From positions 256,535,863-256,599,862 of the forward strand of contig CP136064.1 in the NCBI GenBank assembly GCA_032622095.1: a DNA stretch of 64,000 bases, read 5' to 3'. The position numbers and the translations under genes are program-made. The notes beneath the pieces were generated by a model. The model ran no database searches and was not told the origin of the DNA. It was given only the letters and a program-made list of their open reading frames with translations. Origin of the DNA: Siphonodentalium dalli. Taxonomy: Eukaryota; Mollusca; Scaphopoda; Gadilida; Siphonodentaliidae. Positions 11,801-21,479 of the stretch are shown here, one piece after another. Numbering within the stretch: position 1 is the first letter of the stretch; the number at the start of each line of letters is the position of its first letter.

Positions 11801-14800
11801 AATCGAAAACACACACAAATATCTAATGATAATAATAATATGTTATGTCCTATTTTTTTAAAGAAACTTTGGGGGAAAAATAATTGTCTAGTGACAGTAT
11901 AAAGTTGTCGCCCGCTGTCGAGGGAGACAATGAGATTTGTCACCCGCTCGAGAACGGACTGTCTCCCGAGGAGCGCAGCTCCGAGGTAGAGATTCCGTTC
12001 TCGAGTGGGTGACAAATCTCAATTTCTCTCGAGAAGAAGGGCAACAACTGTTTTGTTATCCGATTAATACAGACAAAAATCCTTTCCATCCACACGCACG
12101 ATGTTGCACTGAGTCACGAGTCCTTTTTTCCCGATTATGTATATTTTCAGTAACTTTACACGAGATGTTCACTTCACGTCATCTCCCCCCGAAACCTATT
12201 GGGTAGTTGTCGATTTCATTAATGTATATTCATATGTGTCAATGCTCCCAAGTACATGGCGATCCCCCACTTTCGCCTATAGTATTCAAATTTTAAATCT
12301 TAAATGACTCATATAATTCGGTATCAGAAATAGTTTTGTGTTGCATTTTTGGACAATATTTCAGAAAATGGGTGAAAACTATCAAATTATAGAGACCAAT
12401 AAATATAGCATAGTTTACAAATATATATAAAACAGCCACTGGAGCTTTGCGAACATATCCACTATATATATATATAACGAGCAGTCTCTTTGAAAAGTCG
12501 ACGAATATCCTAACGGATATACGTCTCTAGAAGTGTCCATAATATTACATTTCTACTCGGCATTCTCAACATGACGTAATAAACCGTTTCCAAATATGGA
12601 TTGCATTTGTGTGGTATTAAATGTTTGTGAGAATCGCATTATTTAGAATTAGTTATAACTACAACTAGATGCGAAAGAGTAATCAGTTATCAATATCGTT
12701 GACTAATAAAAACTCGAAGATGATGTGTCCTATCTATTGCGATGAGTAAAATTAATTATGGATATATAGCCTGTATTCAGTTTTCCAACAATAGTTGAGT
12801 TTGATACTGCGTGGGAAAATTGTCAACGAGTCATTGACCTCTGATCTCTGAAGTGATCTGCTATGCCATAAACCAGTGAAATCGCACTCAGTCTGCGCCA
12901 CTCTCCAATGAAATGGAGGGAATCCCTCAATATAGAATCTAATTTTAACAGAGAGTTCTAGAGACGTACATCCTATACAGGATTTTGTCGACTAATATGA
13001 GGAGTCTGCATATGTTGTTTAGTTAGTTTTACAGCGCTTGTCCTTATTCAATGCTACACAATAGTCGGATTCCTTATGTCATTTTGCAATTTTGGTTTGT
13101 TAAAAGCGATCTGAAAACGGATTCTGTATGCCTAGCAGGTGTGTTTTCGGGATTGACTTGTTTCCATTCTTTAATTTTGGCGGGTCGGCCTAAATCGGGG
13201 TCAACATAGTTTAAAGAGCGTTTCGTATTTGCAGAAAAACGATAGATGGTGCCATCTGGCGTATGGTGATCCGTGCGATTTGAAAGTTCTCAAAACTACT
13301 AGCTATTACCCTTACGTGTATTTTTGAAAATTTTGATGTGATCAGTTCATTCTTGCTGGCTACAGTTGCGATCAAAATTTAACACTGATCCCTATGGAGA
13401 TTCTAGATTTTGGATAAATGGCGCCATATTGCGTATGATGATATGCGCGTACTGATATTCCTAAAAATACTAAGTATGAAACACAGACATAGTTTTAAAA
13501 AGATTGGATGTGATCAGATTATTCTTGCTGGCTACAGTTGCGATCAAAATTTAACACTGAACCCTATGGAGAATTTCGTGTTATGCTCAAACGTTGATTG
13601 TAATATCACTTATTGGCGATCCTGTGCAACTATATATGAAGATTAACACTCGTTTTTGACTCACTATAACTATCCGTGATTTAATAGTTGCAATATATGA
13701 TATAGTTATGCCTCAATATACAGTAACTGGCAAAAGTAAGTGCCGAATGGTTTTTGTAATTTCGATAATATGCAGTTTGTTGAGTCAAACGAAACTATTC
13801 CCAACAAGACTGAAGTTTCACGATGTGATTACATATTAAACTATTGTTTTATTTGATACTGTTCGTCTTGTTGTCCACTGACTAGTTTTTGAAGCCACGT
13901 TGTTGATCATAACGGATGTAGTGTCACAAATACACATGTATAGATGTTAATTGTTCATATTCATTAACTCCACCGTTGTCATCGGAGTCTATATATCCCA
14001 CATACACTGGGAGATTCTGTGTATTCGCAGGATTTGAACTACTGACAAATGGACATTTCAGTGAGATCTTTACTATACAGTATAGGCTTTGCTTTCACAC
14101 TTCCCACGCCAGTTACATTTGGCGAACTTCAGTACAGCGACTGAAACCTACATTCACCATCAATATTCTAACCACAATTAATCTTCACGCTTCATGTATA
14201 GCTGTGATAATCAAGTAAATTCGAATTTCCACTAAAGTAGAGCTTAATGAGTAAAATACATATAAACTATAATTGCATTTTCCTGCAAATTCCCAGTAGG
14301 TGCTTAGTAAAACCGTTACTAAGAGCTATCGGGTGGCAAAGTCTCCCGATCTTATAATGATCAGTGGGCTATGCAGAATATGCCTGCATAGTTTTAGACA
14401 TACATGTGCCCAAATTGGAACAAAACCAGCACCATGTGATTAGACACTGACTAAATTAAGCAAAAATACCAATGAATGATTAGTACACAATTGTGGTATT
14501 TGATTAGCAACTGTCGCTAACCTTAACTAAGACATTTGGTTCACTCTGATGGTCAGGTATATCTCAAATTTCACATTTGGGTATCAACTGCATCGGAAAT
14601 GCAAACACTGGCGTTGAATTACGACGATATAAGCTATAATTGCAAGTTCCAGTCAATTCCCGGTAGTTGCCTATATAGGCTAAGTTTCTCGATCTTATAA
14701 TGATCAATGGCCCATGGGGCACAAACCTGTACAATTTCATACCTGTGTCACCATTTGAACATAACCCATACCATCCGACTATAGACACTATCTAATTTAC

Positions 14801-17800
14801 GGGAAAATACCACGACCCAGAGGGTTGATCGCCATGGGACGTCACGATTCAAAGCCCAAGTATAGAACGATCCATTAAGCTAAGCCGATGGTTTGTTCAC
14901 AACAGGTGGAGTCGTGATACATTATGAAGGATGATGGAAGGGTCCCCTCAACTATGTTCTTCAACGTTGCTAGTATCAATAAGTGGTCTTTACGAAACCA
15001 CCATGCACAACTTCCTGTCTATTCGCGATCTTGTCGCACCATTATCATGTCAGCCTAAGATATCTTGAACCCTCTCCTCACAAAATAAACAATGCTGTAC
15101 AATCCACAATATCGACAATTGTCCGTCCAGTAAAAGCACGTGTGCTTGTCGCAAAATGGGAGCATTATAGTAAACTTTATCACCATATAATAATACAACA
15201 ATGTCATTGTTTTTGTTAGAACCCACAGTTCTCACACATAACATAAATATAGAATTTATTACTTTTAATTTTGTAGTAGACATGGTCAAATTGACAACAC
15301 CACTGTCGTGTCATTATTATTCTATCCCATTAATCGTGATTCATATGCAAGTCTGTTTAAGCTTTGTCCACGCACTGTGTCACTTGCTTCTTAATGTGTT
15401 TTACTATATATAAGACCAAGCACATAATGCACATATATGTCTCCTTATAAATAAATTCTCTCTTAGAAAGTGTCCAGAGATGTCTTGCCTATTTATACTG
15501 ACAATTTATTTTTATTCTTGTGGAAAAGGATTTGAGGGAGTGATTTGTTATGTTGACTAAGGTGTTAATTTAGTATGTGAAACATGTATCCCGGGGGGAT
15601 GTATTGGGTGGACGGAGAATGTGTCTTCTTTATCATCAGATTAACATAATTTCAACTCCCAATTTGGATAAACCCGACCAGGATTTATAGAACAACAACT
15701 AATCTATGCCCAGCAATACATATGGACATGATAACATTTAAAAATTTGAAACAATACCAACCTATTCACATGTATGGCTAAACATATCATTGGCATAGAC
15801 GAGTTGTTGTAGTTGTTAAATTGATGTTGGTCGGGTTTCTCCAAATTTATTACTAAAACAGAATGATCCATAAGCATAGCTTGGCATGAAAATATAAAAA
15901 ATTATACATGACCGAACAATTTTAACAAACAGTGACTGACACCTACATAAATATGACTTGCATATTTGTTACCACACAACTCCGTATTATCCGGTACTTA
16001 AATTCGTCCTGGCAATAAACATTAATTTTGTCAATTGATGAAAAAACACCATCAATCAATTTAAAACGACATCCTGAAACTGTAGTCTTGATAAACATTA
16101 CATTTGTAGAATAGTGGACATTATCACTGAAGCACGTGATTGTGATGTATATAATTGATGTGAACCACATTTTTGTTATCAATTACTGTATCTGGTGGCC
16201 TGACTATATTGCAAGTTAATTTTGTAAAATCACATATAGTTACAGTAGATTACATGTAAGAGCCATGCATATATGATAGCCATTAAGTTCCATCACTGTG
16301 AACATTTGAGTAAATTGTCAAACTCTCTATTGGGTCCAACGTTAAATTTTGATCGCAACTGTTGTACTGTACCCGCGGAGACCAATATTCTCAAAAATAC
16401 ATTTCAGAGTCATACTTGATATATGTGTCTAATTTCAACTCGCACAATTCATGATAAGGCTAATCGTGTTAGTTAATATTTGTTATAACCAGGAAACGCT
16501 CTTTAAACTCTTAAAACCGTCCAAACAATTTGTTTCCACTAAAATGTCAGACTGGAAACAGGTAAAACCTGAAATTAGACCGCCATATTTGATAGTGTTG
16601 TTAATTTCAACTCGCACAGTCCACCAGAAGGTTAGTTATGAGGATTAATATCTGTATAATAAGTAAACGCTCTTTAAATTCTTAAAAGAGTCCAAAAACA
16701 CTTTTTCCATTAAAATTTCAACTGCACACAGGTAGACCCTGAAAGTAGACACGCTATTGATAAATAAACAGTTCGCATGTCGTATTTGACATTCCGAAAT
16801 TGCGCGACCTTTTTTTCGACAAAAGGAATCTGACTTGTCGTGAAATCAGCGATGATGGGGGTAGGGTTAGCTTTTCTGCGATATCTTTACCAAAAATCGA
16901 TGTATCGCAGTTTTGTTTGTGACATATGATCAAGATATCCTTGTATATTGTCCATGTTCGTCTATCTGTGATGTAGCTGATTTTAAGTATATACAATACC
17001 TTAATATTTTGGAAAGAAAATTGAAATTGCAGTCATAAATACAATTCATCTGATGATTTTATGATAAAATTCCACATTAAGATATGTAATTATGCAATTT
17101 GTGGAAAGATCTCTGTCTGTTTTTCGATTTCCAACAACAAAGAAAGCCACTTACCGATCTTGCTATGCGTAATAGCATGGTTTTTATTACCAGGTGGACG
17201 GGGAAAAATAGAGGGGTACACAACCAAAAGCCTCACACAAACCTGTTTCCACTAAAATATCAAGCTGGAAACAGGTAGATTCTGAAAATAGACACACTGG
17301 TGGTATAGAAACCGTTGTCATATCGCTTTTAACATTCCGAAAACGCTCGACAATGTTTTTCGACATAAGGAATCCGACTACAAGCGAACATGCATTATTT
17401 TCGCCTTTAATTATAAAATTATGACAAGCATCACCCAGAATGAAAAACAGTGCTATAATCATGAATAAATTCCTAACATCATGTCGTAAATAGAAATGTC
17501 AGTACACTATGATTTGACAAATGAAAAAAGTTGTTTGAATATAGGTAATTTAATGCTGAAAGCATACATGTACGCATAAAGCGACCGAATCAGTCGCTGA
17601 ATGGTAGAACATAATGTTCATTTGTTTTAATTCCACTTCTGTTTGTTAAAATTGTGACTAAAACCTAATCTTGACACCCGGCGTTCGGTAAGGAGTGCAG
17701 ATACTAAAAGCCAAGTGAGCCTGTTACAATATGCGTTCCCTGGGGGAATACTATAACAACTCACGCTTGCATCCAAAATAGCCAATACCACCACATCCAC

Positions 17801-19925
17801 CAAGTTTCCATGTAGTTGGGATTCCTCTGTAGAGAAACATCCAGTTGGTACAGTGTCTCGAGTTTCCGACTGTATCCGGCCCCGTGGCCCCGAAATAAGA
17901 GTAGAACTCTGGGTTCATCAGACTCCCGTCCCGCCAATGTAAGGTTTCGTTACCTACCCCGACAGCGCTTTCGTTGTGATGTAGTCCAATCGAAAGCCAG
18001 CCCCAGTTTTGACTGTGAAACAGACATAATTACAGGGGACTGTATCCTAAATCCGGCCATTTATAGGACCATCTCCTTTTATACTCAACATAATATATGC
18101 AACAAATGAATGAATTTGAGCCATGTATGAGTACAAAATACACTCATGTAACTTGAGTCATATATTAAATTTCATTATAATTGCTTGCATCGTTCAAAGA
18201 ACACATGGCCCAAATTCATTCATTTTTTGCATATATTCAATCTGTTGAGTATTAAAAGAGATGGTCCCATAAATGGCCGGAATTAGGGTACAGTCCCCAT
18301 TTAAACAATGTTTTTATCCATATTTTCCAAAAGAAATCAGCAATTCATTAGACTAATGGTATCCGTAAAAATCATCTCGGATACTGCAAATACCGGGTAT
18401 CGAGCAGATTTGTTTTACATTTGTATATTTAAATACTAAGTGTTGTCATCACTAAATCCAGCATTCTGATTGGTCGGCGCCCACGTGGCTAGTTGCAGTT
18501 ATTTCTCGGTGAATGCGCAACGGCTCATAACACCAAGCTCATAACACCATCGATACGTCAATGGGTTTGGAAAGACGAACGCGTAATGTTTTGGGCGCAT
18601 TTGGACTCGCGCAGGATTGACTTAATTTACATCATCGGGTTTCAATATGAAGAGAAATTGTTCCTATTAACCTTTGCCAAGGGTGCTATTGGGTATTTTG
18701 GGCTGTTTTTGTCACGATACACTTTTCGATTTAAATACATTTACAAAAGTGGCTTTTTCGCTAAATGTATATAAATATAAGGATTAACTGTCATGTGGAC
18801 TATTTTTATGGAGATGTAACCGTGAGGTAAGTGGTCATAACTTGTATGTAAAACCCTTCGGGTTTTACACAAGTTATGTCCACTTACCTCACGGTTACAT
18901 CTCCATAAAAACAGTCCACATGACAGTTAATCCTTATATACGTACTTTTCTTTTGATCGTTGTGGGCTCCCGATAGCGCATAACAAACTGCAAGGCAGAG
19001 TTCAGTCCCCTGCTGGTACGCTGACCAACACGGCCACCGTGTACACAGAATGTGAGGAAATCATTCGTTGTTTTAATTAAAACTTTTGTCGTTTAAAATT
19101 CATTCTGCATTATTCTGAGAAACCAAACTGCCCATATTCATTTGAAAATTGGCAATATCAAGCCAGAATTAATTGTTACTGACAAAACACTTTTATAAAA
19201 ACAATATTAGATTTAAATAGGAAAATATACATGATGGCAGCTGTCAAACCGACGTACCGAGGGGACTGAACTCTGTTTTATACAGCTTACCATTTCTATT
19301 AATTACCAATGACCAGCCAATCCCACTATGCATATTGATTACCGCACACGTCTCAAAATATTTTTGGTTGACAGAACCAATGGAAAACCTCTCTTTTTGA
19401 TGTCCCAAAAATCATTTGAAATTGAACTTGATGAGGTATCTTTTTTGAGGGCAACAACACCAATACAATATGGGTATGCACACTTATTTGATTACACGTG
19501 TGTATTAGTTATGTACTTTTAGTTATGTACTTTAATTCGTTTCAGAATCTCAATTCCGACAATATACATGATGACAGCGGTCAGACCAGTGTTGCGAGGG
19601 GACACTGTCTTGTACTTTGATCGCATTCATCTCTATAACTCCAAGGGATTTTGATTGAATATTTCGAGAACATTATTTAAAACGGTATTGAATTTGTGTA
19701 AACGGTGCATCACATTTAGAGTACGTTTACATACTGACACGTTCTTACGGAAAATAAGAAACATAATAGTACAGATAGGCGGAATGGTTAGAAAGGGGAT
19801 GAAACAACAAGCCCAACTGAATCATGTTAAGATTGGCCCCATTCTGTTTCAAGCCTCCCTTCATACACGTATGTTGAGAGGAGAATCGGACGGTAAGGAA
19901 TGAAACTAATATATTGGTATTGTAG

Positions 19926-19963
<38 letters not shown>

Positions 19964-20891
19964 AGTTTTAGTGGTATACATTTAGGAGATACACGTACTA
20001 TGATGAGTTGGATCTTCGGGGATTCGAGCATGAACCAAATTTGTGAACGAGCCGGCTTGTCGAAATGCGTTTTTTATCGGCAGCCATGAAGTAAGATATC
20101 CTTTTTCGGTGATCAGATCTCTGTGTATGTTCCATGTATTTACTCGGAACAGCACCGGAACAACTTCCCGTCAACGGCCGTTTCTATAGTAAACATATGT
20201 GAGCGGCGGTCTCGATTACGCGACTCCTGGCTTCGAGGTGACGTTTCTTACGCTGGGTATCATGACGCGATGCCCCATTCAAAATGCGTTAGCTGATCAG
20301 CGGCCGATTGTAATGAATCAAAAACTAAAATTACAACTCCCGACCAATCAGAATGTGTGTTTCAGAGACAAATATTCAAATTGAATTACAATTTAAATAT
20401 TTCTATTGCAAGGGATTCATTTTTATCAAATAGTGCATGTCCGAACTGCATCGCAAATGTGTTTTGTTTTCAGGGAGGCTGAGTTCATTTCATCTCCAGG
20501 ATTATAATCTTGGGTGCCGCATGAAAAGTGAAAATTTCAGTTTGAATGCTGAGTTTGATATATATTGTGTCGTTTCACAGTTGAGTAATAATATACAATA
20601 TATGTCAGCCGCCCTAAGTATTTAGAAGACAATGCACTTACCAACTGCACTTGAAGCTGTTGTAGAAATTTGAATACTCCTGTATTTCTGCTGCGTTATC
20701 GAATGTTAGCAGGCTCATCCCCATGCGTTGACACTGGTATTCAGCGATGTCATAGTTATCATCTGATAACTGGTAAGTGCTGAGCATGTATTTCGAATTG
20801 ACGTAAAGAGCTGTGGATAAATTCCAAATATAATATAGAGAGGTTTCACAAACTCACATGCGATTACAAATAAAGCTGTCAGGAGGTTCAT
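2715..20891 (-). CDS. Secreted C-type lectin-like protein with C-terminal PAN/apple-like module (5 exons)
   Basis: Exons 20891-20858, 20810-20642, 18012-17765, 9999-9895 and 2857-2715 join into 699 nt (232 codons plus TAA). Residues 1-12 are a short signal peptide. Residues 13-150 form a C-type lectin-like domain: first helix cysteine at 38, WLSIGL at 73-78, WRDG at 94-97, and cysteines 122, 141 and 149 as in the canonical core. The calcium and sugar triplets (EPN/QPD, WND) are absent, W136 being followed by KL, so sugar binding may be lost or altered. Residues about 152-232 look like a PAN/apple module with cysteines 204, 208, 214 and 227. NES and NET at 81 and 89 are possible glycosylation sites. 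Family knowledge suggests an extracellular recognition role, which is inference. All four splice junctions agree in phase (1, 2, 1, 1). Introns 2-4 are packed with mobile elements. Undetected extra exons cannot be excluded. Confidence 0.85.
2871..3285. repeat. 55-bp tandem array with 110-bp higher-order period
   Basis: The word T(C/T)GAATGTTTCA recurs at 2881, 2936, 2991, 3046, 3101, 3156, 3211 and 3267, an almost exact 55-bp period. Units alternate between an AATTGTATG type and an AATGGATTG type, giving a 110-bp dimer. The array lies in intron 4 right next to the exon 5 acceptor. It is interrupted by the hAT-like element at 3286, and one more half unit continues at 7653-7690. Confidence 0.92.
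3286..7652. mobile_element. hAT-like element with 8-bp target duplication, carrying a nested LINE (copy 1)
   Basis: The left end starts CAGGGGGG...TCCGGAAAAAATTGCACATATAGGGCC and the right end is its imperfect inverse. GTGGGACA lies directly outside both ends (3278-3285 and 7653-7660), an 8-bp duplication of the target, here the 55-bp satellite. CAG termini plus an 8-bp duplication fit the hAT superfamily. A shorter copy without the LINE is at 21565-23449. No transposase frame is visible, so it is non-autonomous. Confidence 0.75.
4905..7478 (+). pseudogene. Non-LTR retrotransposon (LINE), 5'-truncated, frameshifted reverse transcriptase
   Basis: Three consecutive frames carry reverse transcriptase blocks: LKTGIIVPLYKG (about 5456-5491), LDSQKAFDRVWH (motif A, near 5733-5768), LQGTRHGAVTSP (motif B, near 5896-5931) and SAADDIALVS (motif C, near 6012-6041). 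The tail has a cysteine/histidine knuckle, CCTCKNTYNNELIHAIRC. One frame break comes from an extra AT near 5523 and another from the T-run at 5932-5941, so the copy is dead although the catalytic aspartates are kept. No endonuclease domain lies upstream. Comparison with 23290-23310 places the insertion between about 4905 and 7478. The bases before 4905 belong to the host hAT-like element, so the GTG at 4813 is not a real start. Confidence 0.85.
7721..7892. repeat. 33-bp tandem array, about six units
   Basis: CATTATATTTCTATA recurs at 7721, 7754, 7787, 7820, 7853 and 7886, an exact 33-bp period. As 33 is eleven codons, the array is open in one frame and gives a repetitive peptide that I regard as an artefact. 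It lies in intron 4 of the lectin gene. Confidence 0.92.
8050..8525. mobile_element. piggyBac-like hairpin MITE, copy B
   Basis: TTAA flanks both ends (8050-8053 and 8522-8525), with CCCTTTACCCAACAGA at the left and TTGTTGGGTAAATGG at the right. Two long hairpins occupy the centre. It is about 75 bp longer than copy A owing to a local duplication of GGCCCTGTG near the left end and an expanded A/T-rich spacer between the hairpins. It lies in intron 4. Confidence 0.88.
8588..8677. repeat. Imperfect hairpin, arm TTTATTGAGGGAAATGTTCA
   Basis: About 25-bp inverted arms are separated by about 40 bp. The same arm word occurs at 59907-59932 and, diverged, at 56250-56275, so it belongs to a dispersed palindromic element. 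Confidence 0.7.
9115..9285. repeat. Interstitial telomere-like TTAGGG tract inside a 15-bp inverted repeat
   Basis: Bases 9174-9265 are built of TTAGGG and variants (GTTAGGG, GCTAGGG, GGTTGGGG). The tract is bracketed by TTCATGTAAGAATAC (9115-9129) and its exact reverse complement (9271-9285). It may be a scar of break repair or telomere-sequence capture. It lies in intron 4. Confidence 0.85.
9374..9840. mobile_element. MITE with different termini carrying the same double hairpin (copy C)
   Basis: The inverted ends begin TATATGTGACCCGCCATATC and extend about 45 bp to CGGGATTTTTT. The interior holds the same hairpin pair as the piggyBac-like family, but without the CCCTTTACCC ends or TTAA. 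The middle has an unrelated GC-richer stretch near 9570-9640. It ends 55 bp from the exon 4 donor. Confidence 0.82.
9895..9999 (-). CDS. Lectin gene exon 4 (symmetric phase 1-1, 105 bp)
   Basis: The acceptor reads GTGTGATTCATTACAG and the donor reads CAAATG then GTGAGC. Two leading bases AT complete a CAT codon with the C from exon 3, and the final G joins AG of exon 5. It encodes residues 152-185, including a basic FGRGKKIA segment, probably the first strand of the PAN-like module. The exon is short and has no strong domain signal alone; support comes from splice sites and phase agreement. Confidence 0.78.
10000..11330. other. Intron 3, start: low-complexity CAA tract and a 22-bp triplication
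   Basis: A (CAA)n-rich stretch lies at about 10558-10613. ACCGACTCGATGGATAACAC recurs three times at 22-bp spacing (10877, 10899, 10921). I see no exon or transposon end in the rest. Confidence 0.7.
11331..11496. mobile_element. Foldback palindrome 1 with CTCG-type tip
   Basis: Two arms of about 72 bp pair almost throughout (GGTGCAAGGAAGTACAGAAT in the left arm). The tip is CTCG-CGGC-TTGCA-GCCG-CTCG: CTCG is directly repeated, not inverted, around a mini-stem. No target duplication or coding frame is evident. Confidence 0.88.
11903..12049. mobile_element. Foldback palindrome 2 with CGAG-type tip
   Basis: Arms of about 65 bp pair imperfectly (left arm word GAGATTTGTCACCCGCTCGA). The tip is CGAG-GAGC-GCA-GCTC-CGAG, the same plan as foldback 1 on the other strand. 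The arm sequences are unrelated to foldback 1. Confidence 0.85.
12496..12997. mobile_element. Short inverted-repeat element
   Basis: About 40-bp arms, imperfectly inverted, contain TCTAGAGACGTA and GTCGAC near 12498-12535 and 12955-12997. The 420-bp centre has no open frame that I can support. Ends and target duplication are not resolved. Confidence 0.55.
13061..17381. mobile_element. 4.3-kb long-inverted-repeat element in lectin intron 3
   Basis: The left arm starts AGTCGGATTCCTTATGTC (13062) and continues through TTTAAAGAGCG (13191) and AGTTGCGATCAAAATTTAAC (13366). The right arm has these in inverse order at about 16342, 16491 and 17369-17380. Both arms hold internal duplications: on the left a 174-bp-spaced pair at 13334 and 13508; on the right a roughly 175-bp-spaced pair at 16431 and 16605, and related blocks at 16690 and 17240. 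The centre has a diverged direct repeat at about 14280-14465 and 14640-14812. No coding frame is recognisable. Transcribed as part of the intron, the arms could pair. Confidence 0.7.
17765..18012 (-). CDS. Lectin gene exon 3 (C-terminal half of the lectin domain)
   Basis: The acceptor reads ATTATGTCTGTTTCACAG and the donor reads GCAAGC then GTGAGT. It starts with one base T completing a TGT codon and ends with C. It encodes residues 69-150 with WLSIGL, HWRDGS, a cysteine at 122 and a final CGGIGYFGC block: the beta2, W-x-DG and closing-disulphide regions of a C-type lectin-like fold. A MITE begins 22 bp upstream of the acceptor. Confidence 0.88.
18035..18298. mobile_element. 264-bp MITE with about 90-bp inverted arms
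   Basis: The arms start GGGGACTGTA and run through CCGGCCATTTAT, ACTCAACA and AATGAATGAATTTG. The spacer is about 90 bp. It lies in intron 2, 22 bp upstream of the exon 3 acceptor, so the remaining polypyrimidine tract and branch region are very short or partly MITE-derived. Confidence 0.85.
18775..18940. mobile_element. Foldback palindrome 3 (tetraloop TTCG)
   Basis: Arms of about 80 bp are nearly perfect (ATAAGGATTAACTGTCATGT at the outside) and close on AAAACCC-TTCG-GGTTTT. It lacks the CTCG direct-repeat tip of the other foldbacks. It lies in intron 2. Confidence 0.88.
18996..19275. mobile_element. 280-bp MITE, ends CAGAGTTCAGTCCCC
   Basis: Inverted ends CAGAGTTCAGTCCCCT and AGGGGACTGAACTCTG are followed by partial arm similarity (GGTACG and CGTACC). 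CAG ends suggest an hAT-type element, but I see no 8-bp duplication. A diverged copy of the right-arm region recurs at 19560-19620. Confidence 0.7.
19276..20641. other. Intron 2, remainder
   Basis: A pure (GA)n run lies at 19927-19959 followed by a G-run. Otherwise I see no exon, MITE ends or RNA gene. Open frames here are short and without recognisable domains. Confidence 0.55.
20642..20810 (-). CDS. Lectin gene exon 2 (N-terminal half of the lectin domain)
   Basis: The acceptor reads TGGAATTTATCCACAG and the donor reads GCAGTTG then GTAAGT. It encodes residues 13-67, including AEYQCQRMGMSLLTFDNAAE, the first-helix signature of C-type lectin-like domains (cysteine 38), and KCS at the end. 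It begins with CT completing a TCT codon and ends with TG. Confidence 0.88.
20858..20891 (-). CDS. Lectin gene exon 1 (start codon and signal peptide)
   Basis: MNLLTALFVIA is followed by a split serine codon at a GTGAGT donor. The ATG at 20891 is the first in-frame methionine downstream of the TATA box; upstream in-frame codons include no ATG. Intron 1 is only 47 bp, with consensus ends. Confidence 0.82.
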
Positions 20892-20935
20892 GATGGGAGC
20901 TGCGCTGCTGCAGCATTCAATATCCCGCGCACTCA

Positions 20936-20943
20936 CTTATATA
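20936..20943 (-). promoter_or_regulatory. TATA box of the lectin gene
   Basis: TATATAAG on the minus strand ends 45 bp before the start codon. A start site about 30 bp downstream would leave a 5' leader of about 20 nt. The box lies in a decayed hairpin-MITE copy whose intact relatives contain the same GCATATATAAG word. Confidence 0.55.
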
Positions 20944-21046
20944 TGCGAGTCTCACACAGGTGTGCCAATGTGTTCGCTTACATGTATATATAATGATAGG
21001 TTCCTATGGCCTCGCATATATACGATAATTCATTAGAACAGGGTTT
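20936..21046. mobile_element. Decayed hairpin-MITE relic at the lectin promoter
   Basis: GTGCCAATG, TATATATAATGATAGG, CCTATGG, CTCGCATATATA and ACAGGG follow in the order of the second hairpin of the piggyBac-like MITEs, with many substitutions. A partial first hairpin (CTTATATATGCGAG) precedes it. The outer ends are gone. Confidence 0.65.
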
Positions 21047-21320
21047 TCGCAAAATTTCAGGAAGCTTGTCATGGAATGGTTAACTGCTATATATATATTG
21101 GGCTCCCTGGCCCCCATAATTCACAATACTTTAACGATTTCGTGTCCGATTTCACACCATAAAACCGTATACATTTCGTATATTATGGTATGTGTTTGCA
21201 CAACTGCATATTATATGTATACTAGCTTGTCCCCGAGACACACCGCGCGTTGCCCTCTGCACATGCCTGGGACTATATAATACGATGTTTAGAAGTTACA
21301 TCTGATTACAACTAACAAAC
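21047..21320. other. Upstream flank of lectin gene
   Basis: No gene, repeat unit or transposon end was recognised between the promoter relic and the Harbinger-like inverted repeat. Confidence 0.5.
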
Positions 21321-21479
21321 TAAAGCTAGCCACACATGCTTGCGTATGCGTTAGCGAAAACAATCGGATCCGTTCATCGGATCAGTTCGTCGTGCGAAAG
21401 TACCCACACATGTTTGCGTTATCGTTCCGTTGGGGTCATGCGAACATTGTCCGATAGTGATCGTTTCAGTCACTTCACC

